From positions 1-8,553 of the forward strand of contig JAGWRJ010000886.1 of the NCBI GenBank assembly GCA_028869725.1: DNA of 8,553 nt, read 5' to 3'. Positions 1 to 5,616 of this stretch are shown here, piece after piece. The translations under genes and the position numbers were made by a program. Source of the DNA: Alphaproteobacteria bacterium. GTDB taxonomy: Bacteria; Pseudomonadota; Alphaproteobacteria; Micropepsales; Micropepsaceae. How positions within the stretch are numbered: the first letter of the stretch is position 1; the number at the start of each line of letters is the position of its first letter. The notes under the pieces were generated by a model, which saw nothing but the letters and a program-made list of their open reading frames with translations, ran no database searches and was not told the origin of the DNA.

Positions 1-271
1 CAAGATCATCGCGGTCAATGTGGGACATGCGGATACGCCGACGATCCGTGCTTTCCTTGCCGCCCATCATGCGAAGACCCTTGGGGTGTGGCGCGATACC
101 GGTCAAGTGTTCATCCGCGGGTTTGATGCCTATGGCCTGCCAACGTCCGTTCTGATCGACCCGTCGGGGCGGGAGATTGCGCGCATCGTGGGTACCGCCA
201 ACTGGGATGCGCCCGCGGCCATCGGCTATTTCCGCCATCTGCTCGCAGCATTGGGCCGGCCCTTGAGCTGA
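1..271 (+). CDS. TlpA/redoxin-like thioredoxin-fold protein, C-terminal part (5' truncated)
   Basis: The reading frame is open from the first complete codon at base 2 and ends at TGA 269-271, leaving 89 residues of the C-terminal half. What is visible is the second half of a thioredoxin fold. A strand reads KIIAVNVG, a helix covers roughly residues 11-23, and the cis-proline strand GLPTSVLIDPSGREIAR is followed by a terminal helix. The LPTSVLID-PSG pattern is typical of TlpA/ResA/redoxin proteins, which reduce or exchange disulfides in the periplasm or at the membrane. The CxxC active site and any signal peptide would lie left of the window, so redox activity cannot be confirmed. The gene converges on the LOG gene; the 105 bp between the stop codons show no stem followed by a T-run. 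A role in cytochrome c maturation is possible but unsupported here. Confidence 0.8.
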   Translation, partial: KIIAVNVGHADTPTIRAFLAAHHAKTLGVWRDTGQVFIRGFDAYGLPTSVLIDPSGREIARIVGTANWDAPAAIGYFRHLLAALGRPLS

Positions 272-376
272 CGGTTGGATCAGAGCGACCGGGCCAGGGG
301 CCTGCGTAGAGGGGTTGCGCAGAAAGCCGCCTGCCAGGATGGAGGACAGGGGGGAGCGAGGAACGGCGTCGTCCGC

Positions 377-976
377 CTACCGTCGGCTGTGGCGGGCACG
401 ATCTTCTGCCTGCTTTAGGATCTTTATTGCTGCTGCGCCGTCGGGCACGCGCCGCACGAGGGCGAGGCTCTCCGGGCGGGCAAAGCCGTGGCGGACCACA
501 TGCTCAAGCAAGCCCATGAGCGGAGCGAAATAGTCCGCCGTGTCGACAAGGATGATGGGTTTGGCCTGCACGCCCAGCTGGGCTTCCGTCAGGACCTCGA
601 AAAACTCGTCCAGAGTGCCGAACCCGCCGGGTAGCAGGACAAAGGCCTGAGAGATGGCGAGCATGCGCCGCTTGCGGCTTTGCAGGTCCTGCGTGAGTTC
701 CAGGCTCTCGCCATGACTCATGGGACGCTCGCGCTGCTGCAGGAACTCAGGCAGTACGCCGTGGACCGGTTGCCCTAGAGCCCGTACCGCGCGGGCGGCC
801 TCTCCCATCAGACCGACATCGCCGCCGCCGAACACCAGCGACCAGCGGGCCGCCGCGATCCTGTGACCAAGATCCCGGGCAGCGGCCACGAAGAGTGGAT
901 TGTCGCCTGTGGAGGAGCCGCAAAAGACACAGACGGTGAAGAAAGCATCCTGGGGGGGCTGGGCAGGCACGGTCAT
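377..976 (-). CDS. LOG-family protein (TIGR00730 type), nucleoside 5'-monophosphate phosphoribohydrolase
   Basis: A 199-residue cytosolic Rossmann-fold protein of the usual length for the LOG (Lonely Guy) family. Members cleave the N-glycosidic bond of cytokinin riboside 5'-monophosphates or related nucleotides, releasing free base and ribose 5-phosphate. Motifs seen: an N-terminal VFCGSSTGDNP (about 17-27), the nucleotide loop GGGDVGLMG (50-58), the catalytic Arg-Lys pair in SRKRRM (100-105), and the diagnostic PGGFGTLDEFFE (116-127), matching the family's PGGxGTxxE. The start is the ATG complementary to 974-976; no strong Shine-Dalgarno precedes it, and translation from it includes the whole first beta strand. 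The gene is divergent from the small-peptide/Atm1 operon across 115 bp. The substrate in this organism is unknown, and many bacterial LOG proteins are misannotated as lysine decarboxylases. Confidence 0.92.
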   Translation of the reverse strand: MTVPAQPPQDAFFTVCVFCGSSTGDNPLFVAAARDLGHRIAAARWSLVFGGGDVGLMGEAARAVRALGQPVHGVLPEFLQQRERPMSHGESLELTQDLQSRKRRMLAISQAFVLLPGGFGTLDEFFEVLTEAQLGVQAKPIILVDTADYFAPLMGLLEHVVRHGFARPESLALVRRVPDGAAAIKILKQAEDRARHSRR

Positions 977-1079
977 GACGGTCCAGGCTTTCGAGATCGG
1001 CAGTGGCCGGCGGACGTGCTCGGGCCCTTGAGCTGCGAAAGGTTGCGGTCTGGCGTTTTGCTACGTAAACGACGCCGAC

Positions 1080-1085
1080 AGGAGG
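1080..1085 (+). promoter_or_regulatory. Consensus Shine-Dalgarno for the 30-codon membrane peptide
   Basis: AGGAGG lies six bases upstream of GTG 1092-1094. It is the best ribosome-binding site in the window, and it is the main evidence that the very short downstream reading frame is translated and that GTG is its start. Confidence 0.8.
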
Positions 1086-1091
1086 TTAGCC

Positions 1092-1184
1092 GTGCGCCGT
1101 CCATTCGTCATCCTGGCTGCCATTGCCGTTCTTGCCTTTCTTGCCGGCTATCTGACCTTTGCCGGCGGTAACATGGGAAACTGA
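1092..1184 (+). CDS. 30-aa single-span membrane peptide directly upstream of the Atm1-type exporter
   Basis: I do not recognise this peptide. It starts at GTG 1092 behind a perfect AGGAGG and ends at TGA 1182-1184. The translation begins MRRPFVILAAIAVLAFLAG and ends YLTFAGGNMGN. Two arginines at the N-terminus precede a hydrophobic stretch at about residues 5-24, followed by a short Gly/Asn-rich tail. The positive-inside rule predicts a single helix with the N-terminus in the cytoplasm. The stop is three bases before the exporter ATG at 1188, and both frames are in the same phase, so the two genes should be co-transcribed and translationally coupled. By analogy with small membrane subunits such as KdpF, CydX or AcrZ, it could be an accessory of the exporter; this is inference. 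Alternatives are a leader peptide tuning exporter translation, or an N-terminal segment of the exporter cut off by a stop codon. Confidence 0.6.
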   Translation: MRRPFVILAAIAVLAFLAGYLTFAGGNMGN

Positions 1185-1187
1185 CCG

Positions 1188-3068
1188 ATGCCCCGTTCAC
1201 TGGTTGAAGAAGGAAACGGCACCGCACAGGTCGATCCCTTGTGGCGGCTGATGCCCTATTTGTGGCCGAAGGGGCGAGCCGACCTGCGGCTGCGCGTGCT
1301 GGTATCCCTCGTCTGCCTGGTCCTTGCCATTCTTGCCACCGCCACGTTCCCGGTGGTGATGCGCTATGTCACTGACGCGCTGGCCAAGAGCCCGGCGCAG
1401 ATCGCACTCAGTTCGGCGCTGGGACTGATTGGCGCTTATGTGGTGGCACGCATCCTGATGCAGGCGTTTGCTCAGCTGCGCGATGGCGTCTTCGCCAAGG
1501 TTCAGTATCACGCCATGCGCGAAGTGGGAGTTTCGACCTTCGCTCATGTTCATACGCTGTCTTTGCGCTTTCATCTGGAGCGCAAGACCGGAGGACTGTC
1601 GCGTGTCATTGAACGGGGTACCAAGGGCATCGACACGCTTCTGTCCTTCGCGCTGTTCAATATTTTCCCGACGCTGTTTCAGCTTCTGATTTTCTGCGCG
1701 ATTCTGGTCACCACGCTCAATGTCTGGATCGCTCTTGTTACCTTCGCGATGGTGGTCGCGTATGGGTGGTTCACTCTCGCGGTGACGCGCTGGCGCATTC
1801 AGTTCCGCCGCGAGATGAACCAGTCCGACCAGGAAGCCAACACCAAGGCGGTTGACAGCCTTCTGAATTACGAGACGGTCAAGTACTTCAACAACGAGGC
1901 GCACGAAACCCGCAGGTTCGATCGCTCTATGGAGAAGTACGCCCGCGCCTCGATTGCCTCGCAGACCTCGCTGTCGATCCTCAATACGGGCCAGGCAATC
2001 ATCGTTTCTCTCGGCATGGGGGCGGTGATGGCGATGACGGCGTTCGGCATCAAGTACGGTCGCTTCACCGTCGGCGATTTTGTGATGGCTAACGCCATCC
2101 TGATGCAGCTTTATATGCCGCTCAACCTGCTGGGAACCGTCTATCGCGAAATCACGCAGGCCCTGGTCGACATGGATGCCATGTTCCGGCTGTTGCATCA
2201 GCCCCAGGAAGTTGTCGATGCGCCCGATGCCCGCCCGCTTGCGATCAGCGGAGGCGAAATCGAGTTTGATCAGGTCGTATTTGCCTATGAGCCCGCGCGC
2301 ACCATCCTGAAAGGAATCAGCTTCAAGGTCCCCGCCGGCAAGACGGTTGCGGTGGTGGGGCCGTCGGGCGCTGGAAAGTCCACCATCAGCCGCATCCTCT
2401 ATCGCTTTTACGATATCAAGAGCGGTGCGGTGCGCATTGACGGACAGGATATCCGCATGGTCACGCAGGCGTCGCTACGCCAGGCCATCGGCATCGTTCC
2501 GCAGGACACCGTCCTTTTCAATGACACGATCCGGTACAATATCGCCTATGGCCGCATTGGCGCCTCCGAAGCCGAAATCGAGGACGCTGCGCGCATGGCC
2601 CAGATCGAGCCGTTTATTCGCGATCTGCCGGAAGGATACGACGCAATGGTCGGCGAACGTGGGCTGAAGCTCTCTGGTGGTGAGAAGCAGCGGGTAGCGA
2701 TCGCGCGCACCATCCTCAAGAATCCCCCAATCCTGCTTCTGGATGAGGCGACCTCAGCGCTCGATACGGGTACCGAGCGGGAGATCCAAAGTCAGCTCAA
2801 TCTCGTCTCCAGGAACCGCACCACGCTCGTTATCGCCCATCGGCTGTCAACAGTTGTCGATGCAGACGAGATCCTCGTGCTTGATCACGGTGAGATCATT
2901 GAGCGCGGACGGCACAGCGAACTGCTCGCGCGCGGCGGGCATTATGCGGCGATGTGGAACAAGCAGAAGGAGGCTGCCGCCGCCCGTGAGCGGCTGAAGG
3001 CGGTCGAGCACGACCCGGACGTCAGCCCAGACGCCGCGCGGTTGCGCCGCGAGGAGGCGGCAGAATAG
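1188..3068 (+). CDS. Atm1-type ABC exporter, fused permease and ATPase
   Basis: A 626-residue half-transporter (acts as a homodimer) of the Atm1/HMT1 family. These inner-membrane exporters move glutathione conjugates, persulfides or metal-thiol complexes; bacterial members are linked to heavy-metal and redox tolerance. The transmembrane domain spans roughly residues 30-325 (six helices). It carries the Atm1 hallmark LLNYETVKYFNNEAHE (225-240), preceded by the basic stretch RWRIQFRREMN, near which glutathione contacts map in characterised members. The ATPase domain has Walker A GPSGAGKST (391-399), Q-loop Gln439, signature LSGGEKQRV (495-503), Walker B ILLLDE (515-520), D-loop SALD (523-526) and switch His551, so it appears fully active. 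The start at ATG 1188 has only a weak GGGA nine bases upstream, inside the preceding small ORF, which suggests translational coupling to it. The Ala/Arg/Glu-rich C-terminal tail (595-626) is probably flexible. The gene converges on the cold-shock gene 10 bp beyond its stop. Confidence 0.95.
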   Translation: MPRSLVEEGNGTAQVDPLWRLMPYLWPKGRADLRLRVLVSLVCLVLAILATATFPVVMRYVTDALAKSPAQIALSSALGLIGAYVVARILMQAFAQLRDGVFAKVQYHAMREVGVSTFAHVHTLSLRFHLERKTGGLSRVIERGTKGIDTLLSFALFNIFPTLFQLLIFCAILVTTLNVWIALVTFAMVVAYGWFTLAVTRWRIQFRREMNQSDQEANTKAVDSLLNYETVKYFNNEAHETRRFDRSMEKYARASIASQTSLSILNTGQAIIVSLGMGAVMAMTAFGIKYGRFTVGDFVMANAILMQLYMPLNLLGTVYREITQALVDMDAMFRLLHQPQEVVDAPDARPLAISGGEIEFDQVVFAYEPARTILKGISFKVPAGKTVAVVGPSGAGKSTISRILYRFYDIKSGAVRIDGQDIRMVTQASLRQAIGIVPQDTVLFNDTIRYNIAYGRIGASEAEIEDAARMAQIEPFIRDLPEGYDAMVGERGLKLSGGEKQRVAIARTILKNPPILLLDEATSALDTGTEREIQSQLNLVSRNRTTLVIAHRLSTVVDADEILVLDHGEIIERGRHSELLARGGHYAAMWNKQKEAAAARERLKAVEHDPDVSPDAARLRREEAAE

Positions 3069-3078
3069 TCCGTCGTCG

Positions 3079-3630
3079 TTACAGGACCTCGATGCGATCT
3101 ACTTCGACGCCCTTCATGCCCTGGCGGGTCGAGTAGCGGATGCGCTGCTCGGGAGTGAGCGCAGCCACGCCAGAGCGACGAAGGGCACTGGCGTGGACAT
3201 AGACATCGCCACCGCCGCTTTCGGGAACCACAAAGCCGAAGCCCTTCTGGTCGTTGAAGAACTTGACCCGGCCGTCGACCATGGCGCCAGAGGGAGCGCT
3301 ATCACGGCCAAAGCCGCCGCGTCGGCCGCGATCGTCATCGCCAGCTCCGGGGTTGCGCGGCTTGCGCGGTGCCTGGGCTTCGGCCGTCGAGACGTCGAGG
3401 CTGTGAACGGCTACCACCTGAAGTCCGCGCGGAGATTCTTGCAGGTCGCAGACGACAGTCGACCCGGGCGGAACGTCTGTGGCACCGACCGCCGCCAGTG
3501 CGCTGGCATGACAGAAAGCGTCGCCGCCGTTTTCCAGTGTGATGAACCCGTAGCCCTTCGTCGCGTTGAACCACTTGATGGTGCCTCGGGCCGATGCCTG
3601 CGCGAGGCGCGTCGTATCATAATTCGCCAT
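3079..3630 (-). CDS. Double cold-shock-domain RNA/DNA-binding protein (CspA family)
   Basis: 183 residues with two cold-shock domains, an arrangement common in alphaproteobacteria. Domain 1 (about 16-78) has GTIKWFNATKGYGFI with RNP1 KGYGFI and an RNP2 of DAFCHAS, where Cys40 replaces the more usual valine. Domain 2 (about 118-182) has GRVKFFNDQKGFGFV and RNP2 VYVHAS. The linker (79-117) is charged and Arg/Gly-rich, which may add nonspecific nucleic-acid contact. Such proteins bind single-stranded RNA, melt secondary structure and adjust translation or transcription during cold or stationary-phase adaptation. The start at ATG 3630 is supported by an in-frame TAA five codons upstream and by domain 1 beginning at residue 16, yet it has no good Shine-Dalgarno, which fits regulated or leader-dependent translation. 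It is downstream of the DHA2 exporter on the same strand, with a 185-bp gap that appears to hold its own promoter and leader. Confidence 0.93.
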   Translation of the reverse strand: MANYDTTRLAQASARGTIKWFNATKGYGFITLENGGDAFCHASALAAVGATDVPPGSTVVCDLQESPRGLQVVAVHSLDVSTAEAQAPRKPRNPGAGDDDRGRRGGFGRDSAPSGAMVDGRVKFFNDQKGFGFVVPESGGGDVYVHASALRRSGVAALTPEQRIRYSTRQGMKGVEVDRIEVL

Positions 3631-3649
3631 GATGCTGCCGATTTAGGTC

Positions 3650-3692
3650 CCGCCGGGCGCCACATTTGCCGCCGCGCCCACCCGTCCGGCGG
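3650..3692 (-). promoter_or_regulatory. Structured 5' leader of the cold-shock gene
   Basis: The region just upstream of the cold-shock start can fold into a two-stage stem. The outer arms CCGCCG (3650-3655) and CGGCGG (3687-3692) pair, and the inner arms GGGCGC (3655-3660) and GCGCCC (3674-3679) pair; the two stages compete for one base, 3655. CspA-type genes often have long folded leaders that act as thermosensors. The base pairing is seen in the sequence; a regulatory role is inferred. Confidence 0.35.
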
Positions 3693-3711
3693 AGGAAAAG
3701 CGCGACAGTTT

Positions 3712-3744
3712 GGCATCATGCCTAAAAGTTGCCTTTGTCCGCAA
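3712..3744 (-). promoter_or_regulatory. Candidate promoter/operator of the cold-shock gene
   Basis: On the - strand, TTGCGG (complement of 3739-3744) is followed after 18 bp by CATGAT (complement of 3715-3720). The -10-like hexamer sits inside a perfect palindrome GGCAT-G-ATGCC (3712-3722), which could be an operator overlapping the promoter. The match to sigma-70 consensus is only moderate. The start codon is about 85 bases downstream, leaving a leader of about 75-80 nt. Confidence 0.35.
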
Positions 3745-3765
3745 TGGGGGGGACTGCCCGCTGTC

Positions 3766-3830
3766 GAGCCCACAGGCCTGCTTCGCCGGCGGGCTCCGGC
3801 AGCGGCACGAGCCCCCTACTCCAGGGGCTC
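3766..3830 (-). repeat. Nested GAGCCC/GGGCTC inverted repeats at the 3' end of the DHA2 gene
   Basis: Two hairpins share the same arm sequence. The first pairs GAGCCCC (3809-3815) with GGGGCTC (3824-3830), with the DHA2 stop codon TAG in its 8-base loop. The second pairs GAGCCC (3766-3771) with GGGCTC (3791-3796). All four arms are interchangeable, so alternative folds are possible. Neither stem is followed by a T-run on the - strand, so this is not a canonical intrinsic terminator; it may stabilise the mRNA end or assist Rho-dependent termination. Confidence 0.4.
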
Positions 3831-5378
3831 GATCTGGACTGCCCCCGGTGTGGGCTTGGGCCTTGGGATCACGAGGAGCACAAGGAAGGCGGGCAGGCTG
3901 AGGAACAGCATCAGATAGAACGTATCGGCGTAGGAAATCGCCAGCGCCTGCTGGTTGACGATCATTTCCAGCGCCGCCTGGCCCAGTGGCAGCTGCGGGT
4001 TGAAGAGCAGGGATGGGGCATTGACGGCGAGCGCGCGATTGAAGGGGGTGACATGGGCCGCCAGCGAAGAGTGAACGGTCTGCACGCTCATCGCCAGGGC
4101 CGAGGAGGTGATCGAGACGCCGAGCGCCATCCCCATGTTCCGTACCAGGTTGATGATGGCCGCCGCGTCAGTCCGCAGTTCCCCGGGTAGGGTAGCGAAG
4201 GCCATGACATTGGCCGGAATGAAAATGAGCCCCATGCCGATGCCCTGCACAAAGGTGGTGCTGGCCAGCATCCAGGGGGTCACAGACGGGGTCCAGGACG
4301 ACATCTGCCACATCGACCAGGTCAGAAGCACACAGCCGAGCATCATGGGCAGGCGGGCGTCGACACGCATGACGATCCGGCCCATCACCATCATCGTCAG
4401 CATCGTGCCCACCCCGCGCGGCGCCAGCATGAGGCCGGTATCGAGCACCGAGTAGCCACCAAGATCCTGCAGAAACGGAGGCAGAAGCGCAGTGGTCGCC
4501 AGCATCAGAATGCCGACGAAAAACGTCAGCACGAGAGCGGAAACGTAGTTCACATCCTTCAGCAGTCCGCGCGGAAGGAAGGTGTGCGTGCTTGTGAAGT
4601 AATGGACAAGAAACAAATAAGCACCCGTGCCCGCCAGGACAGCTTCCGTGATAATTTCTGTGGATGAGAACCAATCCTTCGTAGTTCCCCTGTCGAGCAT
4701 GAATTGAAGTGCTGCAATGGCCACTGCAAAAAATGTAAAACCTGACCAGTCAAAATCTTTCGCATCGACTTTATTGTCTTCTGACAGGAATAGGAACATT
4801 CCTGACACCGCAAGAAGTCCTACAGGAACATTGACGTAGAACACCCAGCGCCAGGAATAATTATCGGTCAGCCAGCCGCCCAGGGTCGGCCCCATGATCG
4901 GCCCGACCATCACGACCATGCCCCAGACCGACATGATCATGCCCCGCTTTTCCGGCGGAAAACGGTCCATCACCACAGCCTGTGACAGGGGTGACAAGGC
5001 AGCGCCGAACAGACCCTGAAGCATGCGGAAGAGGATCATCTGATCAAGCGACTGGGCGGCACCGCACAGTGCGGACGTCAGGGTGAAGCCACCCATGCTG
5101 ATGAGAAAGTAGTTCTTGCGGCCGATGCGGGCTGCCAGCCATCCAACCGGGGCGGTCATGACCGCGGCGGCCACGATATAGGAGGTCAGCACCCAGGTTA
5201 TCTGGTCACGGCTGGCCTGGAGGGTTCCCTGCATATAGGGCAGGGCCACGTTGGCAATGGTCGAATCCAGCACCTGCATGAAGGTGCCCATCATCGCGCA
5301 GATGATCGCGATGCGCAGGCCCATGGGGGTGTCGCGCAGTGCCGGCGTCCCGCTCGGGACCGGCTCGACCACAGTCAT
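3816..5378 (-). CDS. DHA2 (EmrB/QacA) family multidrug exporter, 14-helix MFS
   Basis: A 520-residue proton-driven inner-membrane exporter, the usual length for the 14-helix DHA2 family. Motifs: D1 in helix 1, LDSTIANVALP (37-47); motif A GWLAARIGRK (79-88) between helices 2 and 3; antiporter motif C GPIMGPTLGG (159-168) in helix 5; and SWRWVFYVNVPVG (175-187), typical of EmrB. Start ATG (complement of 5376-5378) has AAGGG seven bases upstream. EmrB-type pumps usually work with an EmrA/HlyD-type periplasmic adaptor and an outer-membrane channel, but no such gene adjoins it in this window, so it may act alone or with a partner elsewhere. The stretch coding for about residues 173-293, especially 193-233, is clearly AT-richer and uses A/T-ending codons unlike the rest of the gene, suggesting a recombined segment. 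The substrate cannot be read from the sequence. Confidence 0.93.
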   Translation of the reverse strand: MTVVEPVPSGTPALRDTPMGLRIAIICAMMGTFMQVLDSTIANVALPYMQGTLQASRDQITWVLTSYIVAAAVMTAPVGWLAARIGRKNYFLISMGGFTLTSALCGAAQSLDQMILFRMLQGLFGAALSPLSQAVVMDRFPPEKRGMIMSVWGMVVMVGPIMGPTLGGWLTDNYSWRWVFYVNVPVGLLAVSGMFLFLSEDNKVDAKDFDWSGFTFFAVAIAALQFMLDRGTTKDWFSSTEIITEAVLAGTGAYLFLVHYFTSTHTFLPRGLLKDVNYVSALVLTFFVGILMLATTALLPPFLQDLGGYSVLDTGLMLAPRGVGTMLTMMVMGRIVMRVDARLPMMLGCVLLTWSMWQMSSWTPSVTPWMLASTTFVQGIGMGLIFIPANVMAFATLPGELRTDAAAIINLVRNMGMALGVSITSSALAMSVQTVHSSLAAHVTPFNRALAVNAPSLLFNPQLPLGQAALEMIVNQQALAISYADTFYLMLFLSLPAFLVLLVIPRPKPTPGAVQIEPLE

Positions 5379-5417
5379 TCTGTTTCCCTTGCCGCGCCGA
5401 CCTGTCTTCGGGTGCCC

Positions 5418-5446
5418 ATCATGCTAAGGTTTTTCTCGTCCCGTAA
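5418..5446 (-). promoter_or_regulatory. Candidate promoter of the DHA2 exporter gene
   Basis: On the - strand, TTACGG (complement of 5441-5446) and CATGAT (complement of 5418-5423) are separated by 17 bp, about 40 bases upstream of the start codon. The -10-like part lies in TTAGCATGATG, closely matching TTAGGCATGATG upstream of the cold-shock gene. The fit to sigma-70 consensus is weak, so this is tentative. Confidence 0.3.
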
Positions 5447-5505
5447 AGCCGGTGGATCCTGGGGACGGAGCCGGGCCGGGACTCATGGCTCCCATGCATC
5501 GCGAG

Positions 5506-5534
5506 TTGCGGATCGTCGCCCAAGCGGCTAATCA
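5506..5534 (+). promoter_or_regulatory. Weak candidate promoter for the yfgM-bamB-der block
   Basis: TTGCGG (5506-5511) and TAATCA (5529-5534) are spaced 17 bp apart, about 80 bases upstream of the GTG start at 5617. The -10 match is poor. A promoter must exist somewhere in this 238-bp divergent intergenic region because the neighbouring gene runs the other way. The region also contains a small palindrome, CATGG-CTC-CCATG (5484-5496), and nothing else I can name. Confidence 0.2.
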
Positions 5535-5604
5535 TCCTTCGCCGTCAAGACGTTGGTCGGAGATTTGGGAGTAACGCCCTGAACCGTCGGCCAAACCCAG
5601 CCTT

Positions 5605-5609
5605 AAGGA
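5605..5609 (+). promoter_or_regulatory. Shine-Dalgarno deciding the GTG start of the YfgM-like gene
   Basis: AAGGA seven bases upstream of GTG 5617-5619 supports this GTG as the start. The encoded N-terminus SDIFREIEEEVRRER is the conserved beginning of the family, so a later start would remove it. Confidence 0.6.
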
Positions 5610-5616
5610 ATTTCTG

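Noticed and set aside
272..376. Possible terminator between the redoxin and LOG genes (short repeats GGCC-AGG-GGCC and CTGCG/CGCAG)
   Set aside because: The stems are only 4-5 bp and no T-run follows on either strand.
1043..1070. TTGCGG-N16-GTAAAC as a promoter for the small-peptide/Atm1 operon
   Set aside because: The -10 match is too poor to annotate, although a promoter for the operon must lie somewhere in 977-1079.
863..1171. A 102-codon + strand frame overlapping LOG and the small membrane-peptide gene
   Set aside because: The first part is antisense to the conserved N-terminus of LOG and the end is out of frame with the small ORF that has the perfect Shine-Dalgarno.
1197..2198. A 333-codon open frame on the - strand opposite the Atm1-type exporter
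   Set aside because: It lies wholly inside a well-supported ABC transporter gene, its translation is Arg/His/Gln-rich with no recognisable domain, and long antisense frames are expected in GC-rich coding DNA.
3193..3918. A 241-codon + strand frame across the cold-shock gene and its upstream region
   Set aside because: Antisense to two clear cold-shock domains; the translation resembles no known protein.
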